64,000 nucleotides of DNA, taken from contig JACPVS010000023.1 in the NCBI GenBank assembly GCA_016197365.1, positions 124,001-188,000 of the forward strand. The letters are read 5' to 3'. The translations under genes and the position numbers were made by a program. A model generated the notes under the pieces. That model made no database searches and was not told the DNA's origin. It worked only from the letters and a program-made list of their open reading frames with translations. Each line of letters starts with the position of its first letter. Within the stretch, counting starts at the first letter, position 1. The stretch is from Mycolicibacterium cosmeticum (GTDB lineage Bacteria > Actinomycetota > Actinomycetes > Mycobacteriales > Mycobacteriaceae). Positions 42,380 to 54,800 of this stretch are shown in pieces.

Positions 42380-42994
42380 TCAGGCGCGCACCGCGCGCCA
42401 CACCAGATCGGCGACCAGTTGGCAGTAGGGCTCGTCGATGGTCTCGCCGGTGAACAACGCACGCATGTTGATGGGTGCCAGCAGCAGCTCGAGCACCACC
42501 TCCGAGTCGATACCGTCCCGGAGCTCACCACGGTCCGCGGCGCGGGCGAACACCACGCTCAGCCGCTCCGCGCGGGCCCGCCACAGCGTGCGCCGGATCT
42601 CGATGCCATCCAGAAACGGCTCGCCGATCAGGTGTGAGCCCTGGATCTGATGGCCCTGCCCGGACCCCACATAGGTGGCCATGGCGGCGACGAGCGCCAG
42701 CAGGTCGCCGCGCAGGGAGCCGGTATCGGGTGCGATCGCTTCGCGGCCGGCGCCTTCCAGGAGCACATCGATGATGAGTGCCGCCTCGTCCGACCAGAAC
42801 TCGAGGATCTCGTTGACCACCAGATCATTGCGATCCGCCAATGCCACAATGCTGAACCGGTCGATACCCCATTGCGTCAGCTCCTGCCGGGCCGCCGCAT
42901 GCACGAGTTCACGAAACTCCGGTGTCAGCCCTGCCGCATCGATCGCACTCAAAAGCAACCTCCCCAAAGCGATTTCATTGATCTTAACCGCCAC
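42380..42994 (-). CDS. TetR family regulator
   Basis: About 204 residues from GTG 42994. The N-terminal region, ARQELTQWGIDRFSIVALAD then VVNEILEFWSDEAALIIDVL, is a divergent helix-turn-helix of the group whose canonical form reads YRRWPDREAL. The C-terminal ligand domain (about 85-200) includes GSHLIGEPFLDGIEIRRTLW. In-frame sequence upstream of 42994 lacks similarity and is antisense to the next gene region. It separates the dehydratase gene and the secreted protein gene, with a 278-bp divergent region that may hold its operator. Confidence 0.78.
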   Translation of the reverse strand: MAVKINEIALGRLLLSAIDAAGLTPEFRELVHAAARQELTQWGIDRFSIVALADRNDLVVNEILEFWSDEAALIIDVLLEGAGREAIAPDTGSLRGDLLALVAAMATYVGSGQGHQIQGSHLIGEPFLDGIEIRRTLWRARAERLSVVFARAADRGELRDGIDSEVVLELLLAPINMRALFTGETIDEPYCQLVADLVWRAVRA

Positions 42995-43272
42995 GGCGCC
43001 CGCCGGCGGCACCTTTCGTGGCGCGAGAACTACAGCAACAACGCTGGTCAAGGGTAAAAACTCCGGAGCCTGGAGCAATGGTGACGGCATCCAGAACCAG
43101 CGAGTCATAGCCGATTCACAGATTCGATCGCGGCGCCCGCCGACCGGGCCCGGTGAAAGCAATTGTCATGGAGCATGATCCACCCGCCGGGGTGGGCAGC
43201 GGCGCACGGGTCCGGGTAACGGACCGGCGAATGACCATTGCCCCGCGGCGTTTGGAGGCGGATCGTGGAGGT

Positions 43273-43587
43273 ATGCGGTTCGGCTGGGTGCCCGTCGTCG
43301 CGGCCTTGGCGGCCGGTGCGGTGGTCGGCGCGCCCGCCGCGCGGGCCGCGGGCGCCGACGCCGTCATCGCAGACCTCGAGGCGCAGGGCTACATCGTCAA
43401 CATCAATTGGGTCAACGGGTACAACACCAAACCGCTGGCCTACTGCACGGTCGTCGCGGTCAACAATCCGGACCACTCCGGTGCCCCGCCGGCGGTCGGC
43501 GACGCCGTCTACGTCGACGTGCGCTGCCCGAACGAAATCGATGGCGAGTCGGGCGGCGAATTCGGGATCGGCATCCTCTTCGGCTGA
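43273..43587 (+). CDS. Small secreted protein
   Basis: About 104 residues from ATG 43273, which has GGAGG just before it. The signal peptide is VPVVAALAAGAVVGAPAARA, with a cut likely after ARA. The mature domain (about 80 residues: VIADLEAQGYIVNINWVNGY, YCTVVAVNNPDHS, VYVDVRCPNE) has two Cys that could form one disulphide and matches the small exported mycobacterial proteins that open with a GYxVxIN motif. Function unknown. Upstream in-frame ATG 43153 would hide the signal peptide. Confidence 0.75.
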   Translation: MRFGWVPVVAALAAGAVVGAPAARAAGADAVIADLEAQGYIVNINWVNGYNTKPLAYCTVVAVNNPDHSGAPPAVGDAVYVDVRCPNEIDGESGGEFGIGILFG

Positions 43588-44078
43588 CGTTTGATCCGGC
43601 CCGCGCAAATCATCGGCCGCCGTCCGCCCGCCAAATGGAATTTGCAGCCGCGTCAAATTCGATGCAGTACAGCCCATTTCGTTTTCTCGCGAGATCCTGC
43701 GGCGGGTGCCGGATGTGCTGAGCAAAGCCGAACCCGCTGCCCGGACGTCGATGTCCCGGCTCCGGAGACGCTTCAGCCGCAAGATCAGGTGTATTTGCGA
43801 CAGCGTAGGAAAATCCGGGAAAGCCGTTGTTGTTTCCGGTGTCGGATCGGCAAGCGCATTAGCTGAAATTGACGCCGCGTACAGCTCCTCGCGAGTGCAA
43901 ATGCTGCCGGGGCGCCCGCGCGGGCCGCGACGGCCGACGATCATACGCTGTGAAACCGTCACTAATTCCCTGAGGAAAGTTAGCTGGGGGAATCAGTTCC
44001 TCGCAGTCGTTTGGCCAGGTAATATTCGGGCAATCGAAAGACCGGAAGTACGAAGCGCCAATTGCCTTGGAGGGCACT
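43588..44078 (+). promoter_or_regulatory. Gene-free 491-bp leader region before mbtH
   Basis: No convincing gene: one frame open from 43706 to 44101 lacks an RBS and any family resemblance. A good -10-like hexamer, TAATAT (44020-44025), lies about 54 bp before the mbtH GTG, with TTCCTC (43997-44002) 17 bp upstream as a poor -35. The segment is less GC-rich than its neighbours. Its length suggests regulation of the NRPS operon; I saw no IdeR-type iron box (no TTAGG...CCTAA dyad). Confidence 0.4.
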
Positions 44079-44303
44079 GTGACAACAAACCCGTTCGATG
44101 ACGACGGCGGCCGCTTCGTAGTACTGGTCAACGAGGAGGAGCAGCATAGCCTCTGGCCGACGTTTGCCGATATTCCAGACGGATGGCGAGTCGTCTTCGG
44201 TGAAGCGGAGCGTGCCGCCTGTCTGGACTACATCGAAAACGAGTGGACGGATATCCGGCCGAAGAGTCTTCGCGACCGGTTGGCCCAGCAGCAATCAGGC
44301 TGA
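44079..44303 (+). CDS. mbtH: MbtH-like protein
   Basis: Protein of 74 residues from GTG 44079 (GGAGGG 5 nt upstream). It carries the family signature NEEEQHSLWPTFADIPDGWR, then ACLDYIENEWTDIRPKSL, with both conserved Trp pairs. MbtH-like proteins bind NRPS adenylation domains and are needed for their folding and activity. It ends 29 bp upstream of the NRPS start, so it is co-transcribed, the same gene order as mbtH-mps1 in glycopeptidolipid loci. An upstream TTG at 44067 is in frame but unnecessary. Confidence 0.95.
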   Translation: MTTNPFDDDGGRFVVLVNEEEQHSLWPTFADIPDGWRVVFGEAERAACLDYIENEWTDIRPKSLRDRLAQQQSG

Positions 44304-44332
44304 ATCGCTCAACTGCTCGATTCGGGGTGGGG

Positions 44333-47300
44333 ATGGAATTCGGGAACGACGACGCAGCGCTGCCGATCACGCGCGGGCAGCTTGACATCTGGTTGGCACA
44401 GGAAACGGGAAGCGATTCCCAGGCGGGCAGTGCCTGGCAGCTCGGCCTCTTCACCGAGATCGACGGCTTCATAGAACTGGACGCCCTGGAATGGGCAATT
44501 CGGCGGGCCGTCGACGAGGCCGAGCCGATGCGCGCCACATTCCTCGACGTCGACGGCGAGGTCTACCAGCGCGCGGCCGACGCGGCCGGGATCGACCTGG
44601 CCGTGTTCGACGTGAGCCAGGCCGCCGACCCCGAGCGCGAAGCGCGCGACATCGCCTCGTCGATCCAGCGCACGCCCATGCCGCTGTCCGGCCCGCTGTT
44701 CAGATTCGCCGTCTTCCAGGCCGCGGCGGGCACGACCTACCTGTTCGTGTGCTGCCACCACATCGTCATCGACGGCTACGGGCTGGCCCTGGTGTGCCAG
44801 CGGATCGCCTCGCTGTACTCGGCGCTGGAGTCCGGCGCGCCGATCCCCGCGTCGATCTTCGGATCGTTGCAGGAGCTCATCGACTGCGAATCGGACTACG
44901 AGAAGTCGCAGTCCTACGTGACCGATCGGGAGTACTGGACGGCGAATCTCCCGACGCCGGCGCAGGGCACGGGGCTGGGGCGGTGCACACCCGGCACGCA
45001 GTCAGGCCCTGATTCCGCCAGGAACACCGCCCCCATCCCGTTGAATTCCGCAGTTCTGCAACGGGTTCAGCGCCTGTGCGAGGCATGGGACATGCCGCGC
45101 TCCACCGTGCTGACCGCGGCGTGTGCACTGATCGTGCGGGGCTGGTGCGCCGACGGTGACGGCGTCGTGCTCGACTTCCCCGTCAGCAGGCGGGTGCGCC
45201 CGGAGACCAAGACCCTGCCCGCCATGGTCGCCGGAGTGGTGCCGCTGGGCCTGCGTGTCGGGCCGACGGATTCGGTGTCGGACTTCTGTGCCCACGTGGA
45301 TGTGCGTATCCGGGAGGCGTTGGACCACCAGCGGTTTCCGGTGGAGGCCCTGGAGCGCAAGTCCGGGCTGCGCGGCCCCGGTGAGCTGTCCGACCGGATG
45401 GTCGTCGACTTCCTGCCCTCGTCGTTCACGGTGCCGTTCGGAGCCACCTCGGCGTCGGCCGAGCTGATCTCCGGGCCCGGTCGCGGCTCGGGATTTCTGT
45501 TCTCCGGCACAGGTGACGAGGTGTTCCTCGGCGTCTTCGGTTCGGCAGGGCCACTCGCGGCGGTCGACACCGCCGAGCTGGCGGGCCGGCTGGAGCGCGT
45601 GCTGCATGCGATGACCATCGATCCGGGACGGCCCGTGTCGTCCCTGGATCTGCTGGACCAGCCCACGCGTGCCCGCCTCGAAAGCCTCGGCAACTGGTCT
45701 GCGTTGACATCATCTGTGCTGGAACAGGTTTCGATACCGGCCATGTTCGGCGAGCAGGTCCGCCGCAGTCCCGCGGCGATCGCGCTCAGCAGTCAAGGTG
45801 AGTCGCTGACCTACGCCGAGCTCGACGAGGCGGCCGACCGCATCGCCCATCTGCTCGTGGAGCGGGGGATCGGCCCGGGGCAGCGGATCGCACTGCTGCT
45901 GCCGCGCTCCACCCAGGCCGTCACGGCGATCCTGGCGGTGCTCAAGACGGGCGCGAGCTACCTGCCGATCGACCCGGCGCTACCGGACGCCCGAATCTCG
46001 TTCCTGTTCTCCGATGCCGCCCCGTCGGCGGTGCTCACCAATGCCGAACTCGCCGCCCGGGTAGCCGAATTCGGGGTGCGCGCCATCGATGTCGACGATG
46101 CAGATGTCGACGATGCAGGTGTCGACGATGCGGATGTCGCCTCCGCGTTCACCGCACCGGACGCCGGCGACATCGCCTACGTCATCTACACCTCCGGGAC
46201 GACCGGCACCCCCAAGGGGGTGGCCATCACCCACCACAACCTGACACAGCTCATCGCGTCCCTGGACGGCGGGCTGCCCGCGCCGGCGGAGCAGGCATGG
46301 TCGCACTGGCATTCCTACGCGTTCGACTTCTCCATCTGGGAGATCTTCGCGGCGCTGCTGCGCGGCGGCCGGCTGGTGGTGATACCGGAATCCGTGTCGG
46401 CTGAGCCGCAGGAATTCCACGATATGCTGATCGCCGAGCAGGTCACCGTCGTCACCCAAACCCCTTCTGCCATAGGCATGTTGGCCGATGAGGGACTGGA
46501 ATCTTGTGCGCTGGTCATGGGTGGTGAAGCCTGCCCCGCCGACATCGTCGACCGGTGGAGTCCGAACAGGACGATGATCAACGCCTACGGCCCCACCGAG
46601 ACCACGATCTATGTCGCGGTCAGCGACCCACTCACCGCGGGCAGCGGCGCAGCGCCGATCGGTACCCCGGTGCCGGGGTCGGCACTGTTCGTGCTCGACT
46701 CATGGTTGCAGCCCGTGGCCCCCGGCGTCGTCGGCGAACTGTATGTCGCCGGTGACGGAGTCGGCGCCGGCTACGTGAATCGGACCGGCCTGACCGCGGC
46801 GCGTTTCGTCGCCTGCCCGTTCGGCTCCGCCGGGCAGCGGATGTACCGCACCGGTGACCTCGTGTACTGGGGACCGGACGGTCAGCTGCACTATGTGGGC
46901 CGCGCGGACGATCAAGTCAAGATCCGCGGCTACCGCATCGAACTCGGGGAAGTGCACACGGCACTGGCCGGTATCGAGGGCGTCGCCGGGGCGGCCGTCA
47001 TCGTTCGCGAGGACCGGCCCGGCGACAGACGGCTGGTCGGCTACGTCACCGGCGTCGTCGACCCGGTCGAGGCGCGGGCGGCGCTACGGTTACGGCTGCC
47101 GGCGTACATGGTTCCCGCGGTGGTTGTGGTGCTGGCAGAACTGCCGCTCACCACCAGCGGCAAGCTCGACATCAGGGCGCTGCCCGCACCGGAGTACACC
47201 GCAGGCGCGTACCGCGCCCCCGGCAGCGCAACCGAGGAACTGCTGGCCGGCATCTATGCCGACGTGCTCGGTGTCGACAGCGTCAGCGTGGACGACTCGT

Positions 47301-48830
47301 TCTTCGAACTCGGCGGCGACAGCATCCTTTCCATGCAAGTGTCGGCCCGGGCGCGGGCCGCCGGACTGACGTGCCGGCCGCGCGATGTGTTCGTCGAGCA
47401 GACCGTGGCACGCCTCGCACGCGCGGTGGGGGCAGCCGACACGGACACCGTTGTCGCGGACGACGGTGTCGGACCGGTGCAGGCCACCCCGATCATGCGG
47501 TGGCTGGCCACCCAGGACGGACCGGTCGACCAGTTCAACCAGACGCTGGTGGTGCAGGCACCGGCGGGAGTGATCGAGGCCGACGTCACCGCGGTGCTCC
47601 AGGCACTGCTGGACACGCACGCGATGCTGCGGCTGCGTCTGAAAAACGGTGCGCTGCAGACACTGGAGGCCGGCGAGGTCGACGCCCGCGACTGCCTGCG
47701 CGTGGTGGACGAACTGTCCGATGCGGTGGTGCTGGCGGCCCGGTCACGGCTGAACCCGGCCACCGCGGTGATGCTCAGCGCGGTCTGGGTCGCGACCAGC
47801 GGCGAGCTGGTCCTCGTCGTCCACCACCTCGCCGTCGACGGGGTATCCTGGCGAATCCTGTTGGAGGACATCAACATCGCCTGGGGCCAGCATCGGGCCG
47901 GGCAACCGGTGACGCTGGCGCCGACCGGCACCTCGTTTCAGCGGTGGGCGCAGCTGCTGACCGAGCACGCCCGGTCCGACGAGGTGACGCGGCACACGGA
48001 CACCTGGCAACGGACGGCGGCCGTACCGCCGGTGCTGGCACCCGCGGGTCCCGGTGACACCTACGCGACCGCGGGCCGGCTGACGGCCACACTCGACGCC
48101 GAGTGCACCCGCATGCTGCTCGGCGAGGTGCCGGCCGCGTTCCACGCGGGGGTGCAGGATGTCCTGCTCATCGGATTCGCCTTGGCAGTAGCACAATTCG
48201 CGGGCAACCCGACGGCGCCGGTGGGTATCGATGTCGAAGGCCACGGCCGCCACGAAGAACTCAGCGCCCACGTCGACCTGTCGCGCACCGTCGGCTGGTT
48301 CACCACCAAGTACCCGGTCGCGCTCACCGTCGACCGGGCCGGGGTGCCCTGGGCGCGGATCGGTGCGGGCGACGCCGCGCTGGGTCCGGTGCTCAAGGAC
48401 GCCAAGGAGCAACTGCGGGCACTGCCGGATTCGTTGACCTACGGGCTGCTGCGTTACCTGCGGCCCGACAACCTGCTCGACGCCGCCGAGCCCACCATCG
48501 GGTTCAACTATCTGGGCCGGTTCGGCTTCCCGGCCATCGACGGGATCGAAAGCCTCTGGCGACTGGGCTCCGACGGCCTGTCCCGCTCGGGTGTCGCTGC
48601 CGCACTGGCTATTCCGCTGGCACACAGCGTGCAGCTCGATGCCGGGACCATCGACACCGCCGCCGGCCCGCAGTTGCAGGCCGACTGGACCTGGGCCGCG
48701 TCCGTGCTGGAGCGCGACGAGGTCGCGCGGCTGAACACGCTGTGGTTCGAGGCCCTGGCGGGCATCTGCGCGCATGTGCGGGCCGGCGGTGGCGGGCTGA
48801 CCCCGTCCGACATCGTGCCGGCCCGGCTGC
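44333..48830 (+). other. NRPS module 1: C(starter)-A-T-E
   Basis: C1 about residues 1-450, with HHIVIDG near 44756. A1 about 460-970, with YTSGTTGTPKG and YGPTETT. T1 is ELGGDSILSMQ (Ser997). E1 about 1045-1490, with HHLAVDGVSW and the FNYLGR end motif. Hand alignment to PheA gives A1 pocket residues D-F-W-T-V-G-A-I-Y-K. This shares D-F-W..V-G with the Thr-type code DFWNVGMVHK but is not a clear match, so the substrate is left open. It delivers a D-configured first residue, probably acylated. Confidence 0.85.
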
Positions 48831-51800
48831 ACCAGCATGAGATCGACGAACTGCAGCGCCACCACCGGATCGCCGACATTCTGCCGTTGACCCCGCTGCA
48901 GCAGGGGCTGTTGTTCCACACCAGCACCGCCGGCGGTGAGGTGTCCGCCGACATGTATTCGGTGCAGCTGGATTTCACGCTCGTTGGCACGCTCGACCCA
49001 GACCGGCTGCACGACGCCGTGCGCACGGTGGTCGGCCGGCACCCGCACCTGGCCGCGCAGTTCTGCAGGCAATACGAGCATCCCGTGCAGGTCATCCTCT
49101 CGGATCCGGTGATCGCCTGGAGCTTCCTGGATTTCAGCGACACCGGCGACGCGCTCGAAGACGAGATCGAGCGGTTCTGCACGCGGGAACGCACCGCCGT
49201 CGGCAGCCTCGGTGACCAACCGGCCTTCCGGGCGGTGCTGATTCGCACCGCGCCGCAGCGGCACCGCTTCGTGTTGACCAACCACCACATCGTGCTCGAC
49301 GGCTGGTCCATGCCGATCCTGCTGCGCGAGATCTTTGCCTGCTACTTCGGGCAACGCCTGCCCGCCGCCGCGTCCTACCGCCGATTCATCACCTGGCTGG
49401 CCGACCGCGACCTGGACGCCGCGCGCGCGGCCTGGCGCGACGTGCTCGCCGGCTTCGACACGCCCACTCTGGTCGGCCCGCGGGACCGGCTGCAGGATCG
49501 ATTGGGGTTGGGGCGGCGCGGTTTCGCCACCTTCGAGGTCTCCGAACAGACGACCCGGGCGCTCGGCGAACTGGCCCGGTCCCGCCAGACCACCGTCAGC
49601 ACGGTGCTGCAGGCAGCCTGGGCCGTCTTGCTCACCGCGCTGACCGGCAACCAGGACGTGGCGTTCGGCACGGCCCGATCCCGGATGGGCCAACTCGACG
49701 TGGCCGACGCCGAATCGATGGTGGGCCTGCTGATCAACACGGTGCCGGTGCGCGCCGCCATCACCGCGGACACCACCGCCACCGATCTGCTCGGGCAGCT
49801 GCAGACCGCGCACAACGACACGCTGGACCATCAGCACTTGGCCCTGGCCGAGATTCATCGCGCCACCGGCCACGAACAACTTTTCGACACCCTGTTCGTC
49901 TATGAGAACTATCCGATCGACACCGACGTCCCGCTGGGCGACGACCTGACCATGGCCGGTTTCACCAACCGGGAATACAACCACTACCCGCTGACGGTGG
50001 AAGCGCTACCGGGCCGCGAACTCAGCCTGCACGTCGAGTACGACACCGAGGTTTTCACCGCGGCCGGTATCGCCGCGCTGACCGGCAGGCTGGGTCGGCT
50101 GCTGGTGGCCATGACCACCGAGCCCGATCGAAAGTTGTTGTCGGTCAACCTGCTCGGTGCCGAAGAACAGACCGAGCTGGACCGCTGGTCGGGTGCGGAC
50201 GCCACGGCGCCGGTCGGCGTCGCCACCGAGCTGCTGGCGGCCGCGGTCATCACCCATCCGGAAGCGGTCGCCGTCATCGACGCTGACCGCAGCTACACCT
50301 ACCGCGAACTCGACGAGTGGTCGAACCGATTGGCGCGCAAGCTGATCGACGACGGAGCCGGGCCCGAGCACGCCGTCGGCGTGGCGATCGACCGCAGTGC
50401 GGAACTGGTGGCGGCCTGGTGGGCGGTGAGCAAGGCCGGCGCCATCTACGTGCCGGTGGATCGCACCCATCCGGTGGAACGCATCGCGACGGTCCTGAAC
50501 TCGGTGGCGGCGGTGTGTGTGCTGACCGGCGGCACCGACACGGTGGCGGGCGCCGGAGCCCGGCCGGTGTTGCGGATCGACGACCTGCAGCTCGGGGAAT
50601 TCAGCGCGGCGCCGCTCACCGCCACCGACCGGCCCGGCCCGCTGGACCCCACCAACACTGCCTATGTCATCTTCACCTCGGGCTCGACCGGCGAGCCCAA
50701 GGGTGTGGCGGTCGGGCATGCCGGACTGCTGGGAGCCGCTGCGGCACAACGTGTCGCCTATGGGCTGGGCCGGGACGCCCGCGTCCTGGCGGTCGCCGCG
50801 CCCACCTTCGACGCCTCGCTGTTCGAGTTGTTGCTGGCGACCGGGTCCGCGGCCGCGCTGGTGGTGGCCCCCCGCGATGTCTACGCCGGCGAGGCGCTGA
50901 CCGCGCTGATGCAGCGGCAGCGGGTGAGCGCGGCACTGCTGACGCCGACCGTGGTGGCATCGCTCGACCGGGCCCGCCTCGACGGCCTGACGACCCTGAT
51001 CACCGGGGGCGAGGCCTGCCCGGACGAACTCGTGCACGCGTGGGCGCCCGGGCGGCGGATGTTCAACGCCTACGGCCCCAGCGAGGCCACCATCTGGGCC
51101 ACCGGAACACCGCTGACACCGGCGCGGCCGGTCAACATCGGCGCACCGATCGGCGGCGTGCGCACCTTGGCACTCGATGCCCAGCTGAACCCGGTACCCG
51201 TCGGCGTGGTCGGCGAGTTGTACCTGGCCGGACCCGCGCTGGCGCACGGTTACCTCGGCCGCACGCGCCTGACCGCCGATCGATTCGTCGCCAATCCGCA
51301 TGGCGGACAAGGGCAACGCATGTATCGCACCGGCGACCTGGCCCGGTGGAACGCCGACGGGACGCTGGACTACCTGGGGCGCGTCGACACCCAGATCAAA
51401 CTGCGCGGCCAGCGCATCGAACTCGGCGAGATCGAGAGTGCACTGCTGGCCTGCCCGCAGGTCAGTCAGGCGGCGGCCACCGTGCACCACGGCACGACGG
51501 GTTCCCAGCTGGTCGCCTACATCACCTTCGAGCAGGCCACCGAGACCAACCGCGACACCCAGCACGACGACGAGATCGTCGAAGAATGGCAGACCATATA
51601 CGACGAGCTGTACGCGGCCGAAGGCGAGGCGGTGCCGTTCGGGTCCGACTTCCGGGGGTGGAACAGCAGCTACACCGGAGAACCGATTCCGTTGGCCGAG
51701 ATGGAGGAATGGCGTTCGACGACGGTCGACCGGATCCTGGCGCTGCACCCGCGGCACGCCCTGGAAATCGGCGCCGGGTCGGGCCTGTTGCTCTCCCAGG

Positions 51801-54800
51801 TCGCCCCGCACTGCGAACGCTACGTGGCCACCGACATCTCCGCGGCCGCCGTCGACAAGCTCACACATGCGTTGCGGCAGTCGCAGATTCCGTGGCGCGA
51901 CCGGGTCGACCTGTCGGCGCGGCCCGCGCACGTCACCGCAGGCCTGCCGACGGCGCATTTCGACACGATCATCGTCAACTCGGTGGTGCAGTACTTCCCC
52001 AATGCGACCTACCTGGCCGAGGTCATCGACAACGCGCTGGAACTCTTGGCGCCGGGTGGGTCCCTGTTCATCGGCGATGTGCGCAATCACAGTCTGCAGA
52101 ACGCCTTCCAAACCGGCATCGCGATGGCCCGCACCGGCAGTACCGCATCGACCGACGCGGCGGTGCTGCGCCAGCGCGTGCAGCACGCCGTGCTGGGCGA
52201 ACCCGAACTGCTGCTGGCCCCGGAATTCTTCTCCCGATGGTCGGCCGCGGGCGGACTCGACATCCAGGTCCGACGCGGATCAGCGGACAACGAACTGAGC
52301 CGCTACCGCTACGACGTCACCATCCATAAGGCACCCGCGGCGGTGCGTTCGGTCGCGACCGCCCCCGCCTGGCCGTGGGCGGAGGTCGCGGACCTGTCCG
52401 TCTTGACGGATCGGCTGACCACCGAGGTCCCGGATGCGCAGCGTATCAGCGGAATTCCGCGTTCCGGCGTCATCGGTGACGTCGCCGGCGAACGGGCACT
52501 CGCGGCGGGCGGCGCCGTCGGGACGGTGCATGGCGGAGTGGTGCCCGAAGAGTTGTATCGGCTGGGCGCCGGCGCCGGCTATCGCGTGGCTGTCACCTGG
52601 GGCGCCGAGCCCGGCACCGTGGACGCCGTCTTCGTCAGGCCCACGGATGCCGTGCTGACCGACGTGTACCTACCGGACCCGCATCAGCATCATCTGGCCA
52701 ACGAACCGCACAGCAGCACCAAGCTCAGCGCGGTGCGTCGGCGACTGAGCACCTGGCTGCCCGACTACATGGTGCCCCCACACATCGTGGTGCTCGACGA
52801 GATGCCATTGACCTCCTCGGGCAAGCTGGATCGCAAAAACCTTCCCGCGCCGGAGTATTCCGATGCCGACGGTTACCGCGCCCCGGTGGGCGCGGTGCAG
52901 GAGATCCTGGCCGACATCTACGCCCAGGTGCTCGGCGTGCAACGAGTCGGGGTGGACGATTCGTTCTTCGATCTGGGCGGCGACTCGCTGTCCGCCATGC
53001 GCCTGATCGGTGCCGTCAACGCCAGCCTGAATGCCGATCTCTCGGTGCGCACGGTTTTCGAGGCGCCGACGGTCGCCGAGCTGGCGCCCCGGGTCGGCGG
53101 GGATGCCCGCCGGCTGGAGCCGCTGACCGCGACCGTGCGGCCCGACGTGGTGCCGCTGTCGTTCGCGCAGAACAGATTGTGGTTCTTCGACCAGTTGCAG
53201 GGACCCTCACCGATCTACAACCTGGCGGTGGCGCTGCGGCTGCGCGGCAGGCTGGACGCCGACGCGTTGCGGGCGGCACTGGCCGACGTGGTCGGCAGGC
53301 ACGAATCCCTGCGCACCCTCTACACCGCGCCCGGGGGCACCGCCCAACAGGTGGTGCTGCCCGCCGAACAGGCCGACATCGGGTGGGACCACGTCGACGC
53401 CGCCGGCTGGCCCGCCGCGCGGCTCGACGAGGCGGTCAGCGCCGCCACCCGGCACACCTTCGACCTGGCGGCCCAGATTCCGTTCCACGCCAAACTGTTC
53501 CGCGTCAGCGACGGCGAACACATCCTGGTCACCGTGGTGCACCACATCGCGGCCGACGGCTGGTCCATCACCCCGCTGGTACGCGACCTCGGGCTGGCCT
53601 ACGCCAGCCGCTGTGTGGGGCAGGCCCCCGCCTGGGAGCCGCCGCCGGTGCAGTACGTCGACTACACGCTCTGGCAGCGCACACAGCTGGGCGACATCGA
53701 CGATCAGGCCAGCCCGATCGCCGCCCAGCTGGCCTACTGGGAAGAGGCACTGACCGGCCTGCCCGAACGGCTGGCGCTGCCCGCCGACCGCCCCTACCCG
53801 GCGGTGGCCGATCACCACGGCGCCCGCGTGTCGGTGCACTGGCCGACCGAGGTGCAGCAGCAGGTCCGCCGGGTGGCACGGGAGCACAACGCGACCAGCT
53901 TCATGGTGATCCAGGCGGCGTTCGCCGCACTGCTCTCCCGGGTGGGCGCGACAACCGATGTGGCCGTGGGCTTCCCGATCGCGGGCCGCGGCGACGCCGC
54001 GCTCGACGAGCTCGTCGGGTTCTTCGTCAACACCCTCGTGCTGCGCGTGGACCTGGCCGGCGACCCCACGTTTGCCGAGCTGCTGAGCCAGGTCCGTCGC
54101 CGCAGCCTCGCCGCCTACGAGAACCAGGACGTGCCGTTCGAGGTGCTCGTGGAGCGGCTCAACCCGACCCGCAGCCTGACCCATCACCCGTTGGTCCAGG
54201 TGCTGCTCGGGTGGCAGAACTTCACCTGGCAGGCCGGCGACGCGGCGGGCCTGGCACTGGGCGACCTGCAGGTGACGCCGCTACCCGTCGACACCGAGAC
54301 CGCGCGGATGGATCTGGCGTTCTCGTTGGGCGAGCGGTGGGATGAGGACGGCGAACCCGCCGGCCTCGACGTGAACGTCGAGTACCGCACCGACATCTTC
54401 GACGCCGACACCGTCGGTGCGCTCGTCGGCCGGCTGGGGCGACTCCTGAACGCCCTGACCGCCGATCCGGACCTCCGGCCGGCTGCCGTCGATCTGCTCG
54501 ACGACGCCGAACACGTGCGGCTGGACCGCTGGGGCAACAGGGCGGTCCTCGCCGCGACGGCCACCGAGGCGACGGTGGTCGAGCTCTTCGCGGCGCAGGT
54601 GTCCCGCGACCCCGCCGCGGTGGCACTCGTGTGCGGCGACCGGTCCTTGACTTACCAGCAGCTCGACGACGCCGCGAACCGGCTGGCGCGCCGGCTCGCC
54701 GAACACGGCGCGGGCCCGGGACAGTCGGTGGCGCTGCTCTTTTCGCGTTCCGCCGACGCGGTCGTGGCGATCCTGGCCGTCCTCAAGGCCGGCGCCGCCT

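Noticed and set aside
43588..44078. Iron-dependent regulator box controlling the NRPS (siderophore hypothesis)
   Set aside because: No TTAGGTTAG-type dyad was found, and the NRPS has no hydroxyornithine-type or salicylate-loading genes nearby in this window.
43706..44101. Open frame of 131 codons in the region before mbtH
   Set aside because: No RBS, low-complexity basic N-terminus and overlap with the mbtH start; no similarity to a known family.
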